A stretch of 64,000 bases of DNA from Dichetophora obliterata (Eukaryota > Arthropoda > Insecta > Diptera > Sciomyzidae), in contig OY986439.1 of assembly GCA_963920525.1 (NCBI GenBank), positions 191,001 through 255,000 of the forward strand, in the 5' to 3' direction. Made by a program: the position numbers and the translations under genes. This document shows, one piece after another, positions 1 through 12,213 of this stretch. The notes beneath the pieces are model-generated. The model was not told the DNA's origin. It ran no database searches and worked only from the letters and a program-made list of their open reading frames with translations. Numbering within the stretch: the first letter of the stretch is position 1; the number at the start of each line of letters is the position of its first letter.

Positions 1-616
1 TTTTTTTCAAGAATCTTAGTTAAAATTTTTTACATGAATCATAGTTTTTGACGTGGTTTTTTGCGATTTTTTTGATTTTTTAGCCATAACTTCTAAACCA
101 TACATCATAAAAGGATGATTTATGCATCAAAATGTTCCTTAAGCTACTGCCCACAAGACTGTATCCTTAAAATAATTTTAAAAATTAGATTTCATGTTAA
201 TTTCATGTGCCCTTTTTTGTCAATTTTTATTTTTTTTATTTATTTTCTAAAATAAAAACTACATATCAGATAAGGACGATTCATGCATTAAAATGAGCAC
301 CAGGTCCTCGTCCTTAAGAAGGGATACTCCTTTGTCCAAATGCCGTTTGCTCTATCTCTTGTAGTTAGGAGTTGTAGAACACTTTTTGGAGTGGAAGCTG
401 GCCAAAAACATGTGCTTTTTCCGTCATAACTCCCAAACCATACATCCTACAAGGACGATTTATACACCAAATTGTTTCTAATACATATATACACAAGACT
501 GCATATTCAGAAAAAACTTTTCTGGATTTTGATTTTTTTTCAAGAATCTTAGTTAAAATTTTTTACATGAATCATAGTTTTTGACGTGGTTTTTTGCGAT
601 TTTTTTGATTTTTTAG

Positions 617-777
617 CCATAACTTCTAAACCATACATCATAAAAGGACGATTTATGCATCAAAATGTTCCTTAAGCTACTGCCCACAAGACTGTATCCT
701 TAAAATAATTTTAAAAATTAGATTTCATGTTAATTTCATGTGCCCTTTTTTGTCAATTTTTATTTTTTTTATTTATT
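617..777 (+). repeat. Internal module 1 of the monomer
   Basis: This is the first of three degenerate modules. It opens with CCATAACTTCTAAACCATAC and carries AAGGACGATTTATGCA with its GGACGATT box at 646-653. It continues with CACAAGACTGTAT (from 685) and an A-rich then T-rich tail that includes CATGTGCCC. Both the box and CACAAGACTG recur in module 3 exactly 340 bp downstream, so the alignment is collinear and not a single shared word. In most 213-bp shortened units this is the only module kept whole. Confidence 0.8.
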
Positions 778-780
778 TTC
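746..780 (+). other. T-rich tract within each monomer
   Basis: This stretch is almost pure T with scattered A, following GCCC and ending at TTTTCTAAAA. It recurs once per monomer across the window. Variants are rare: one extra T near 54420, and A to T near 40594. Such tracts stiffen or bend DNA and disfavour nucleosomes in general; that role here is inference. Together with the T7-T8 runs near the monomer boundary it produces a strong T over A bias on this strand. Confidence 0.7.
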
Positions 781-955
781 TAAAACAAAAACTACATATC
801 AGATAAGGACGATTCATGCATTAAAATGAGCACCAGGTCCTCGTCCTTAAGAAGGGATACTCCTTTGTCCAAATGCCGTTTGCTCTATCTCTTGTAGTTA
901 GGAGTTGTAGAACACTTTTTGGAGTGGAAGCTGGCCAAAAACATGTGCTTTTTCC
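778..955 (+). repeat. Internal module 2 of the monomer (most diverged)
   Basis: The second module is recognised by AAGGACGATTCATGCATTAA, box at 807-814, preceded by ACTACATATC in place of the ACCATACATC of modules 1 and 3. It ends with CATGTGCTTTTTCCGTC, which resembles the CATGTGCCCTTTTTTGTC tail of module 1. Its middle (about 831-935) has no obvious counterpart in the other modules and is the most G+C-rich part of the monomer. It has either diverged furthest or contains unrelated inserted sequence. Confidence 0.65.
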
Positions 956-1149
956 GTCATAACTCGCAAACCATACATCCTACAAGGACGATTTATACAC
1001 CAAATTGTTTCTAATACATATATACACAAGACTGCATATTCAGAAAAAAGTTTTCTGGAATTTGATTTTTTTTCAAGAATCTTAGTTAAAATTTTTTACA
1101 TGAATCATAGTTTTTGACGTGGTTTCATAACTTCTAAACCATACATCAT
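956..1149 (+). repeat. Internal module 3 of the monomer, running into the next unit
   Basis: This module opens with GTCATAACTCGCAAACCATAC and carries AAGGACGATTTATACACCAA, box at 986-993. CACAAGACTGCAT starts near 1025. It continues through the T8 run and across the arbitrary monomer boundary into the T-rich leader. It aligns with module 1 over more than 70 bp with small differences. In this instance the downstream end is shortened by a 25-bp deletion in the following unit; elsewhere the box-to-box distance to the next module 1 is 193 bp. Confidence 0.75.
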
Positions 1150-1794
1150 AAAAGGACGATTTATGCATCAAAATGTTCCTTAAGCTATTGCCCACAAGAC
1201 TGTATCCTTAAAATAATTTTAAAAATTAGATTTCATGTTAATTTCATGTGCCCTTTTTTGTCAATTTTTATTTTTTTTATTTATTTTCTAAAATAAAAAC
1301 TACATATCAGATAAGGACGATTTTTTTGATTTTTTAGCCATAACTTCTAAACCATACATCATAAAAGGACGATTTATGCATCAAAATGTTCCTTAAGCTA
1401 CTGCCCACAAGACTGTATCCTTAAAATAATTTTAAAAATTAGATTTCATGTTAATTTCATGTGCCCTTTTTTGTCAATTTTTATTTTTTTTATTTATTTT
1501 CTAAAACAAAAACTACATATCAGATAAGGACGATTCATGCATTAAAATGAGCTCCAGGTCCTCGTCCTTAAGAAGGGATACTCCTTTGTCCAAATGCCGT
1601 TTGCTCTATCTCTTGTAGTTAGGAGTTGTAGAACACTTTTTGGAGTGGAAGCTGGCCAAAAACATGTGCTTTTTCCGTCATAACTCCCAAACTGTACATC
1701 CTACAAGGACGATTTATACACCAAATTGTTTCTAATACATATATACACAAGACTGCATATTCAGAAAAAAGTTTTCTGGAATGTGATTTTTTTT
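1074..1794 (+). repeat. Composite unit (721 bp): 25-bp deletion plus 320-bp deletion junction
   Basis: Two rearrangements lie together. First, GACGTGGTTTCATAAC at 1116-1131 lacks 25 bp of the T-rich leader. Second, at 1318 the module 2 box GGACGATT runs directly into TTTTTGATTTTTTAGCC of a later leader, removing 320 bp and leaving a 213-bp partial unit. The junction shares CGATT with both parents, so short-homology joining or unequal exchange is likely. The combined length, 508 + 213 = 721 bp, matches the observed landmark spacing exactly. Confidence 0.88.
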
Positions 1795-3499
1795 CAAGAA
1801 TCTTAGTTAAAATTTTTTACATGAATCATAGTTTTTGACGTGTTTTTTTGCGATTTTTTTGATTTTTTAGCCATAACTTCTAAACCATACATCATAAAAG
1901 GACGATTTATGCACCAAAATGTTCCTTAAGCTACTGCCCACAAGACTGTATCCTTAAAATAATTTTAAAAATTAGATTTCATGTTAATTTCATGTGCCCT
2001 TTTTTGTCAATTTTTATTTTTTTTATTTATTTTCTAAAATAAAAACTACATATCAGATAAGGACGATTCATGCATTAAAATGAGCACCAGGTCCTCGTCC
2101 TTAAGAAGGGATACTCCTTTGTCCAAATGCCGTTTGCTCTATCTCTTGTAGTTAGGAGTTGTAGAACACTTTTTGGAGTGAAAGCTGGCCAAAAACATGT
2201 GCTTTTTCCGTCATAACTCGCAAACCATACATCCTACAAGGACGATTTATACACCAAATTGTTTCTAATACATATATACACAAGACTGCATATTCAGAAA
2301 AAAGTTTTCTGGATTTTGATTTTTTTTCAAGAATCTTAGTTAAAATTTTTTACATGAATCATAGTTTTTGACGTGGTTTTTTGCGATTTTTTTGATTTTT
2401 TAGCCATAACTTCTAAACCATACATCATAAAAGGACGATTTATGCATCAAAATGTTCCTTAAGCTACTGCCCACAAGACTGTATCCTTAAAATAATTTTA
2501 AAAATTAGATTTCATGTTAATTTCATGTGCCCTTTTTTGTCAATTTTTATTTTTTTTATTTATTTTCTAAAATAAAAACTACATATCAGATAAGGACGAT
2601 TCATGCATTAAAATGAGCACCAGGTCCTCGTCCTTAAGAAGGGATACTCCTTTGTCCAAATGCCGTTTGCTCTATCTCTTGTAGTTAGGAGTTGTAGAAC
2701 ACTTTTTGGAGTGGAAGCTGGCCAAAAACATGTGCTTTTTCCGTCATAACTCGCAAACCATACATCCTACAAGGACGATTTATACACCAAATTGTTTCTA
2801 ATACATATATACACAAGACTGCATATTCAGAAAAAACTTTTCTGGATTTTGATTTTTTTTCAAGAATCTTAGTTAAAATTTTTTACATGAATCATAGTTT
2901 TTGACGTGGTTTTTTGCGATTTTTTTTGATTTTTTAGCCATAACTTCTAAACCATACATCATAAAAGGACGATTTATGCATCAAAATGTTCCTTAAGCTA
3001 CTGCCCACAAGACTGTATCCTTAAAATAATTTTAAAAATTAGATTTCATGTTAATTTCATGTGCCCTTTTTTGTCAATTTTTATTTTTTTTATTTATTTT
3101 CTAAAATAAAAACTACATATCAGATAAGGACGATTCATGCATTAAAATGAGCACCAGGTCCTCGTCCTTAAGAAGGGATACTCCTTTGTCCAAATGCCGT
3201 TTGCTCTATCTCTTGTAGTTAGGAGTTGTAGAACACTTTTTGGAGTGAAAGCTGGCCAACAACATGTGCTTTTTCCGTCATAACTCGCAAACCATACATC
3301 CTACAAGGACGATTTATACACCAAATTGTTTCTAATACATATATACACAAGACTGCATATTCAGAAAAAAGTTTTCTGGATTTTGATTTTTTTTCAAGAA
3401 TCTTAGTTAAAATTTTTTACATGAATCATAGTTTTTGACGTGGTTTTTTGCGATTTTTTTAATTTTTTAGCCATAACTTCTAAACCATACATCATAAAG

Positions 3500-6400
3500 A
3501 CGATTTATGCATCAAAATGTTCCTTAAGCTACTGCCCACAAGACTGTATCCTTAAAATAATTTTAAAAATTAGATTTCATGTTAATTTCATGTGCCCTTT
3601 TTTGTCAATTTTTATTTTTTTTATTTATTTTCTAAAATAAAAACTACATATCAGATAAGGACGATTCATGCATTAAAATGAGCACCAGGTCCTCGTCCTT
3701 AAGAAGGGATACTCCTTTGTCCAAATGCCGTTTGCTCTATCTCTTGTAGTTAGGAGTTGTAGAACACTTTTTGGAGTGGAAGCTGGCCAAAAGCATGTGC
3801 TTTTTCCGTCATAACTCGCAAACCATACATCCTACAAGGACGATTTATACACCAAATTGTTTCTAATATATATATACACAAGACTGCATATTCAGAAAAA
3901 ACTTTTCTGGAATTTGATTTTTTTTCAAGAATCTTAGTTAAAATTTTTTACATGAATCATAGTTTTTGACGTGGTTTTTTGCGATTTTTTTGATTTTTTA
4001 GCCATAACTTCTAAACCATACATCATAAAAGGACGATTTATGCATCAAAATGTTCCTTAAGCTACTGCCCACAAGACTGTATCCTTAAAATAATTTTAAA
4101 AATTAGATTTCATGTTAATTTCATGTGCCCTTTTTTGTCAATTTTTATTTTTTTTATTTATTTTCTAAAATAAAAACTACATATCAGATAAGGACGATTC
4201 ATGCATTAAAATGAGCACCAGGTCCTCGTCCTTAAGAAGGGATACTCCTTTGTCCAAATGCCGTTTGCTCTATCTCTTGTAGTTAGGAGTTGTAGAACAC
4301 TTTTTGGAGTGGAAGCTGGCCAAAAACATGTGCTTTTTCCGTCATAACTCCCAAACCATACATCCTACAAGGACGATTTATACACCAAATTGTTTCTAAT
4401 ACATATATACACAAGACTGCATATTCAGAAAAAACTTTTCTGGATTTTGATTTTTTTCAAGAATCTTAGTTAAAATTTTTTACATGAATCATAGTTTTTG
4501 ACGTGGTTTTTTGCGATTTTTTGATTTTTTAGCCATAACTTCTAAACCATACATCATAAAAGGACGATTTATGCATCAAAATGTTCCTTAAGCTACTGCC
4601 CACAAGACTGTATCCTTAAAATAATTTTAAAAATTAGATTTCATGTTAATTTCATGTGCCCTTTTTTGTCAATTTTTATTTTTTTTATTTATTTTCTAAA
4701 ATAAAAACTACATATCAGATAAGGACGATTCATGCATTAAAATGAGCACCAGGTCCTCGTCCTTAAGAAGGGATACTCCTTTGTCCAAATGCCGTTTGCT
4801 CTATCTCTTGTAGTTAGGAGTTGTAGAACACTTTTTGGAGTGAAAGCTGGCCAAAAACATGTGCTTTTTCCGTCATAACTCCCAAACCATACATCCTACA
4901 AGGACGATTTATACACCAAATTGTTTCTAATACATATATACACAAGACTGCAAATTCGGAAAAAAGTTTTCTGGAATGTGATTTTTTTTCAAGAATCTTA
5001 GTTAAAATTTTTTACATGAATCATAGTTTTTGACGTGGTTTTTTGCGATTTTTTTGATTTTTTAGCCATAACTTCTAAACCATACATCATAAAAGGACGA
5101 TTTATGCATCAAAATGTTCCTTAAGCTACTGCCCACAAGACTGTATCCTTAAAATAATTTTAAAAATTAGATTTCATGTTAATTTCATGTGCCCTTTTTT
5201 GTCAATTTTTATTTTTTTTATTTATTTTCTAAAATAAAAACTACATATCAGATAAGGACGATTCATGCATTAAAATGAGCACCAGGTCCTCGTCCTTAAG
5301 AAGGGATACTCCTTTGTCCAAATGCCGTTTGCTCTATCTCTTGTAGTTAGGAGTTGTAGAACACTTTTTGGAGTGGAAGCTGGCCAAAAGCATGTGCTTT
5401 TTCCGTCATAACTCGCAAACCATACATCCTACAAGGACGATTTATACACCAAATTGTTTCTAATATATATATACACAAGACTGCATATTCAGAAAAAACT
5501 TTTCTGGAATTTGATTTTTTTTCAAGAATCTTAGTTAAAATTTTTTACATGAATCATAGTTTTTGACGTGGTTTTTTGCGATTTTTTTGATTTTTTAGCC
5601 ATAACTTCTAAACCATACATCATAAAAGGACGATTTATGCATCAAAATGTTCCTTAAGCTACTGCCCACAAGACTGTATCCTTAAAATAATTTTAAAAAT
5701 TAGATTTCATGTTAATTTCATGTGCCCTTTTTTGTCAATTTTTATTTTTTTTATTTATTTTCTAAAATAAAAACTACATATCAGATAAGGACGATTCATG
5801 CATTAAAATGAGCACCAGGTCCTCGTCCTTAAGAAGGGATACTCCTTTGTCCAAATGCCGTTTGCTCTATCTCTTGTAGTTAGGAGTTGTAGAACACTTT
5901 TTGGAGTGGAAGCTGGCCAAAAACATGTGCTTTTTCCGTCATAACTCCCAAACCATACATCCTACAAGGACGATTTATACACCAAATTGTTTCTAATACA
6001 TATATACACAAGACTGCATATTCAGAAAAAACTTTTCTGGATTTTGATTTTTTTCAAGAATCTTAGTTAAAATTTTTTACATGAATCATAGTTTTTGACG
6101 TGGTTTTTTGCGATTTTTTGATTTTTTAGCCATAACTTCTAAACCATACATCATAAAAGGACGATTTATGCATCAAAATGTTCCTTAAGCTACTGCCCAC
6201 AAGACTGTATCCTTAAAATAATTTTAAAAATTAGATTTCATGTTAATTTCATGTGCCCTTTTTTGTCAATTTTTATTTTTTTTATTTATTTTCTAAAATA
6301 AAAACTACATATCAGATAAGGACGATTCATGCATTAAAATGAGCACCAGGTCCTCGTCCTTAAGAAGGGATACTCCTTTGTCCAAATGCCGTTTGCTCTA

Positions 6401-6693
6401 TCTCTTGTAGTTAGGAGTTGTAGAACACTTTTTGGAGTGAAAGCTGGCCAAAAACATGTGCTTTTTCCGTCATAACTCCCAAACCATACATCCTACAAGG
6501 ACGATTTATACACCAAATTGTTTCTAATACATATATACACAAGACTGCAAATTCGGAAAAAAGTTTTCTGGAATGTGATTTTTTTTCAAGAATCTTAGTT
6601 AAAATTTTTTACATGAATCATAGTTTTTGACGTGGTTTTTTGCGATTTTTTTGATTTTTTAGCCATAACTTCTAAACCATACATCATAAAAGG
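3500..6693 (+). repeat. Tandem duplication of a 3-monomer segment (2 x 1597 bp)
   Basis: Two adjacent copies of a three-monomer segment lie at offset 1597 (for example AAGCATGTGC at 3791 and 5388). Each carries the ordered variants AAAAGCATG, then TTTGATTTTTTTCAAG with one T missing, then GGAGTGAAAG with CAAATTCGG and GGAATGTG. The unit is 2 bp short of 3 x 533 because of shared T-run deletions. The match starts after the 2-bp deletion near 3498, which only the first copy carries upstream. This is a clean example of unequal exchange at a three-monomer register. Confidence 0.85.
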
Positions 6694-9600
6694 ACGATTT
6701 ATGCATCAAAATGTTCCTTAAGCTACTGCCCACAAGACTGTATCCTTCAAATAATTTTAAAAATTAGATTTCATGTTAATTTCATGTGCCCTTTTTTGTC
6801 AATTTTTATTTTTTTTATTTATTTTCTAAAATAAAAACTACATATCAGATAAGGACGATTCATGCATTAAAATGAGCACCAGGTCCTCGTCCTTAAGAAG
6901 GGATACTCCTTTGTCCAAATGCCGTTTGCTCTATCTCTTGTAGTTAGGAGTTGTAGAACACTTTTTGGAGTGGAAGCTGGCCAAAAACATGTGCTTTTTC
7001 CGTCATAACTCCCAAACCATACATCCTACAAGGACGATTTATACACCAAATTGTTTCTAATACATATATACACAAGACTGCATATTCAGAAAAAAGTTTT
7101 CTGGATTTTGATTTTTTTTCAAGAATCTTAGTTAAAATTTTTTACATGAATCATAGTTTTTGACGTGGTTTTTTGCGATTTTTTTGATTTTTTAGCCATA
7201 ACTTCTAAACCATACATCATAAAAGGACGATTTATGCATCAAAATGTTCCTTAAGCTACTGCCCACAAGACTGTATCCTTAAAATAATTTTAAAAATTAG
7301 ATTTCATGTTAATTTCATGTGCCCTTTTTTGTCAATTTTTATTTTTTTTATTTATTTTCTAAAATAAAAACTACATATCAGATAAGGACGATTCATGCAT
7401 TAAAATGATCACCAGGTCCTCGTCCTTAAGAAGGGATACTCCTTTGTCCAAATGCCGTTTGCTCTATCTCTTGTAGTTAGGAGTTGTAGAACACTTTTTG
7501 GAGTGGAAGCTGGCCAAAAACATGTGCTTTTTCCGTCATAACTCGCAAACCATACATCCTACAAGGACGATTTATACACCAAATTGTTTCTAATACATAT
7601 ATACACAAGACTGCATATTCAGAAAAAAGTTTTCTGGATTTTGATTTTTTTTCAAGAATCTTAGTTAAAATTTTTTACATGAATCATAGTTTTTGACGTG
7701 GTTTTTTGCGATTTTTTTGATTTTTTAGCCATAACTTCTAAACCATACATCATAAAAGGACGATTTATGCATCAAAATGTTCCTTAAGCTACTGCCCACA
7801 AGACTGTATTCTTAAAATAATTTTAAAAATTAGATTTCATGTTAATTTCATGTGCCCTTTTTTGTCAATTTTTATTTTTTTTATTTATTTTCTAAAATAA
7901 AAACTACATATCAGATAAGGACGATTCATGCATTAAAATGAGCACCAGGTCCTCGTCCTTAAGAAGGGATACTCCTTTGTCCAAATGCCGTTTGCTCTAT
8001 CTCTTGTAGTTAGGAGTTGTAGAACACTTTTTGGAGTGGAAGCTGGCCAAAAACATGTGCTTTTTCCGTCATAACTCGCAAACCATACATCCTACAAGGA
8101 CGATTTATACACCAAATTGTTTCTAATACATATATACACAAGACTGCATATTCAGAAAAAAGTTTTCTGGAATGTGATTTTTTTTCAAGAATCTTAGTTA
8201 AAATTTTTTACATGAATCATAGTTTTTGACGTGGTTTTTTGCGATTTTTTTGATTTTTTAGCCATAACTTCTAAACCATACATCATAAAAGGACGATTTA
8301 TGCATCAAAATGTTCCTTAAGCTACTGCCCACAAGACTGTATCCTTAAAATAATTTTAAAAATTAGATTTCATGTTAATTTCATGTGCCCTTTTTTGTCA
8401 ATTTTTATTTTTTTTATTTATTTTCTAAAATAAAAACTACATATCAGATAAGGACGATTCATGCATTAAAATGAGCACCAGGTCCTCGTCCTTAAGAAGG
8501 GATACTCCTTTGTCCAAATGCCGTTTGCTCTATCTCTTGTAGTTAGGAGTTGTAGAACACTTTTTGGAGTGGAAGCTGGCCAAAAACATGTGCTTTTTCC
8601 GTCATAACTCCCAAACCATACATCCTACAAGGACGATTTATACACCAAATTGTTTCTAATACATATATACACAAGACTGCATATTCAGAAAAAAGTTTTC
8701 TGGATTTTGATTTTTTTTCAAGAATCTTAGTTAAAATTTTTTACATGAATCATAGTTTTTGACGTGGTTTTTTGCGATTTTTTTGATTTTTTAGCCATAA
8801 CTTCTAAACCATACATCATAAAAGGATGATTTATGCATCAAAATGTTCCTTAAGCTACTGCCCACAAGACTGTATCCTTAAAATAATTTTAAAAATTAGA
8901 TTTCATGTTAATTTCATGTGCCCTTTTTTGTCAATTTTTATTTTTTTTATTTATTTTCTAAAATAAAAACTACATATCAGATAAGGACGATTCATGCATT
9001 AAAATGAGCACCAGGTCCTCGTCCTTAAGAAGGGATACTCCTTTGTCCAAATGCCGTTTGCTCTATCTCTTGTAGTTAGGAGTTGTAGAACACTTTTTGG
9101 AGTGGAAGCTGGCCAAAAACATGTGCTTTTTCCGTCATAACTCCCAAACCATACATCCTACAAGGACGATTTATACACCAAATTGTTTCTAATACATATA
9201 TACACAAGACTGCATATTCAGAAAAAACTTTTCTGGATTTTGATTTTTTTTCAAGAATCTTAGTTAAAATTTTTTACATGAATCATAGTTTTTGACGTGG
9301 TTTTTTGCGATTTTTTTGATTTTTTAGCCATAACTTCTAAACCATACATCATAAAAGGACGATTTATGCATCAAAATGTTCCTTAAGCTACTGCCCACAA
9401 GACTGTATCCTTAAAATAATTTTAAAAATTAGATTTCATGTTAATTTCATGTGCCCTTTTTTGTCAATTTTTATTTTTTTTATTTATTTTCTAAAACAAA
9501 AACTACATATCAGATAAGGACGATTCATGCATTAAAATGAGCACCAGGTCCTCGTCCTTAAGAAGGGATACTCCTTTGTCCAAATGCCGTTTGCTCTATC

Positions 9601-9784
9601 TCTTGTAGTTAGGAGTTGTAGAACACTTTTTGGAGTGGAAGCTGGCCAAAAACATGTGCTTTTTCCGTCATAACTCGCAAACCATACATCCTACAAGGAC
9701 GATTTATACACCAAATTGTTTCTAATACATATATACACAAGACTGCATATTCAGAAAAAAGTTTTCTGGAATTTGATTTTTTTT

Positions 9785-10505
9785 CAAGAATCTTAGTTAA
9801 AATTTTTTACATGAATCATAGTTTTTGACGTGGTTTCATAACTTCTAAACCATACATCATAAAAGGACGATTTATGCATCAAAATGTTCCTTAAGCTATT
9901 GCCCACAAGACTGTATCCTTAAAATAATTTTAAAAATTAAATTTCATGTTAATTTCATGTGCCCTTTTTTGTCAATTTTTATTTTTTTTATTTATTTTCT
10001 AAAATAAAAACTACATATCAGATAAGGACGATTTTTTTGATTTTTTAGCCATAACTTCTAAACCATACATCATAAAAGGACAATTTATGCATCAAAATGT
10101 TCCTTAAGCTACTGCCCACAAGACTGTATCCTTAAAATAATTTTAAAAATTAGATTTCATGTTAATTTCATGTGCCCTTTTTTGTCAATTTTTATTTTTT
10201 TTATTTATTTTCTAAAACAAAAACTACATATCAGATAAGGACGATTCATGCATTAAAATGAGCACCAGGTCCTCGTCCTTAAGAAGGGATACTCCTTTGT
10301 CCAAATGCCGTTTGCTCTATCTCTTGTAGTTAGGAGTTGTAGAACACTTTTTGGAGTGGAAGCTGGCCAAAAACATGTGCTTTTTCCGTCATAACTCCCA
10401 AACTGTACATCCTACAAGGACGATTTATACACCAAATTGTTTCTAATACATATATACACAAGACTGCATATTCAGAAAAAAGTTTTCTGGAATGTGATTT
10501 TTTTT
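9785..10505 (+). repeat. Composite unit (721 bp), copy in block B
   Basis: An exact structural copy of the composite at 1074, with both the 25-bp leader deletion (9832) and the 320-bp deletion junction (10029), at offset 8711. It differs by private substitutions, including GGACAATT at 10078 and AAATTTC in place of AGATTTC near 9939. It shows that the rearrangement predates the large duplication. Confidence 0.88.
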
Positions 10506-12203
10506 CAAGAATCTTAGTTAAAATTTTTTACATGAATCATAGTTTTTGACGTGGTTTTTTGCGATTTTTTTGATTTTTTAGCCATAACTTCTAAACCATA
10601 CATCATAAAAGGACGATTTATGCATCAAAATGTTCCTTAAGCTACTGCCCACAAGACTGTATCCTTAAAATAATTTTAAAAATTAGATTTCATGTTAATT
10701 TCATGTGCCCTTTTTTGTCAATTTTTATTTTTTTTATTTATTTTCTAAAATAAAAACTACATATCAGATAAGGACGATTCATGCATTAAAATGAGCACCA
10801 GGTCCTGGTCCTTAAGAAGGGATACTCCTTTGTCCAAATGCCGTTTGCTCTATCTCTTGTAGTTAGGAGTTGTAGAACACTTTTTGGAGTGAAAGCTGGC
10901 CAAAAACATGTGCTTTTTCCGTCATAACTCGCAAACCATACATCCTACAAGGACGATTTATACACCAAATTGTTTCTAATACATATATACACAAGACTGC
11001 ATATTCAGAAAAAAGTTTTCTGGATTTTGATTTTTTTTCAAGAATCTTAGTTAAAATTTTTTACATGAATCATAGTTTTTGACGTGGTTTTTTGCGATTT
11101 TTTTGATTTTTTAGCCATAACTTCTAAACCATACATCATAAAAGGACGATTTATGCATCAAAATGTTCCTTAAGCTACTGCCCACAAGACTGTATCCTTA
11201 AAATAATTTTAAAAATTAGATTTCATGTTAATTTCATGTGCCCTTTTTTGTCAATTTTTATTTTTTTTATTTATTTTCTAAAATAAAAACTACATATCAG
11301 ATAAGGACGATTCATGCATTAAAATGAGCACCAGGTCCTCGTCCTTAAGAAGGGATACTCCTTTGTCCAAATGCCGTTTGCTCTATCTCTTGTAGTTAGG
11401 AGTTGTAGAACACTTTTTGGAGTGGAAGCTGGCCAAAAACATGTGCTTTTTCCGTCATAACTCGCAAACCATACATCCTACAAGGACGATTTATACACCA
11501 AATTGTTTCTAATACATATATACACAAGACTGCATATTCAGAAAAAACTTTTCTGGATTTTGATTTTTTTTCAAGAATCTTAGTTAAAATTTTTTACATG
11601 AATCATAGTTTTTGACGTGGTTTTTTGCGATTTTTTTTGATTTTTTAGCCATAACTTCTAAACCATACATCATAAAAGGACGATTTATGCATCAAAATGT
11701 TCCTTAAGCTACTGCCCACAAGACTGTATCCTTAAAATAATTTTAAAAATTAGATTTCATGTTAATTTCATGTGCCCTTTTTTGTCAATTTTTATTTTTT
11801 TTATTTATTTTCTAAAATAAAAACTACATATCAGATAAGGACGATTCATGCATTAAAATGAGCACCAGGTCCTCGTCCTTAAGAAGGGATACTCCTTTGT
11901 CCAAATGCCGTTTGCTCTATCTCTTGTAGTTAGGAGTTGTAGAACACTTTTTGGAGTGAAAGCTGGCCAACAACATGTGCTTTTTCCGTCATAACTCGCA
12001 AACCATACATCCTACAAGGACGATTTATACACCAAATTGTTTCTAATACATATATACACAAGACTGCATATTCAGAAAAAAGTTTTCTGGATTTTGATTT
12101 TTTTTCAAGAATCTTAGTTAAAATTTTTTACATGAATCATAGTTTTTGACGTGGTTTTTTGCGATTTTTTTAATTTTTTAGCCATAACTTCTAAACCATA
12201 CAT

Positions 12204-12213
12204 CATAACATAC
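12204..12213 (+). other. Indel hotspot next to the module 1 box
   Basis: Here CATAACATACAGGACG replaces the standard CATAAAAGGACG, adding 4 bp. The inserted CATAC matches a CATAC 13 bp upstream, which fits slippage. The sister units at 3494, 14871, 15672 and 18607 instead read CATAAAGACG, 2 bp shorter than standard. Two different length changes therefore sit at the same site in related monomers. These indels are also what opens the chance 66-68 codon frames in these units. Confidence 0.8.

Larger units (their letters stand above)
541..1073 (+). repeat. Reference monomer of the 533-bp satellite
   Basis: This monomer is chosen as a coordinate reference. It begins at CAAGAATCTT and ends in a run of eight T. 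In order it holds: a T-rich leader (541-616), module 1 with its box at 646-653, a T-rich tract (746-780), module 2 with its box at 807-814, the most G+C-rich part (about 831-955), and module 3 with its box at 986-993. Sites that vary between monomers and define subfamilies are: GGAGTGG versus GGAGTGA near 920; CCGTC versus TCGTC near 954; CTCGC versus CTCCC near 963; ACCATAC versus ACTGTAC near 971; CATATTCAG, CATATTCGG or CAAATTCGG near 1034; AAAGTTTT versus AAACTTTT near 1048; and GGATTTTG, GGAATTTG, GGAATGTG or GGAATGCG near 1057. The phase is arbitrary. Confidence 0.95.
1..8174 (+). repeat. Large duplicated block, copy A
   Basis: Rare variants in this block reappear 8711 bp downstream in the same order. 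Examples are GGATGATT at 113 and 8824, TAAAACAAAA near 781 and 9492, the 25-bp deletion at 1121 and 9832, the composite junction at 1318 and 10029, ACTGTAC near 1691 and 10402, a T8 run near 2921 and 11632, and CCAACAAC near 3257 and 11968. The block therefore belongs to a higher-order duplication of about 16 monomers plus one shortened unit. Its left edge lies outside the window. Private changes (CTCCAGG near 1551, GCACCAAAATG near 1911) date from after the duplication. Confidence 0.85.

Noticed and set aside
541..1073. CENP-B box or telomere repeats
   Set aside because: No match to the 17-bp CENP-B consensus core (TTCG followed by CGGG) was seen. The nearest word, ATTCGGAAAA in some monomers, lacks the second half. 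No TTTAGGG or TTAGGG runs were seen.
541..1073. Promoter elements (TATA-like CATATATACAC, TGACGTGG resembling a bZIP-type core)
   Set aside because: Such words are expected in AT-rich DNA and recur in every monomer with no transcript or gene nearby. Satellite transcription is possible but not shown by the sequence.
3440..3640. 66-68 codon forward frames here and at 12151, 14818, 15620 and 18553
   Set aside because: All are the same satellite segment read from a GTG. They stay open only because of the 2-bp deletion (or 4-bp insertion) near the module 1 box. Standard monomers are closed in this frame. The translation is low-complexity F/I/K-rich with no domain.
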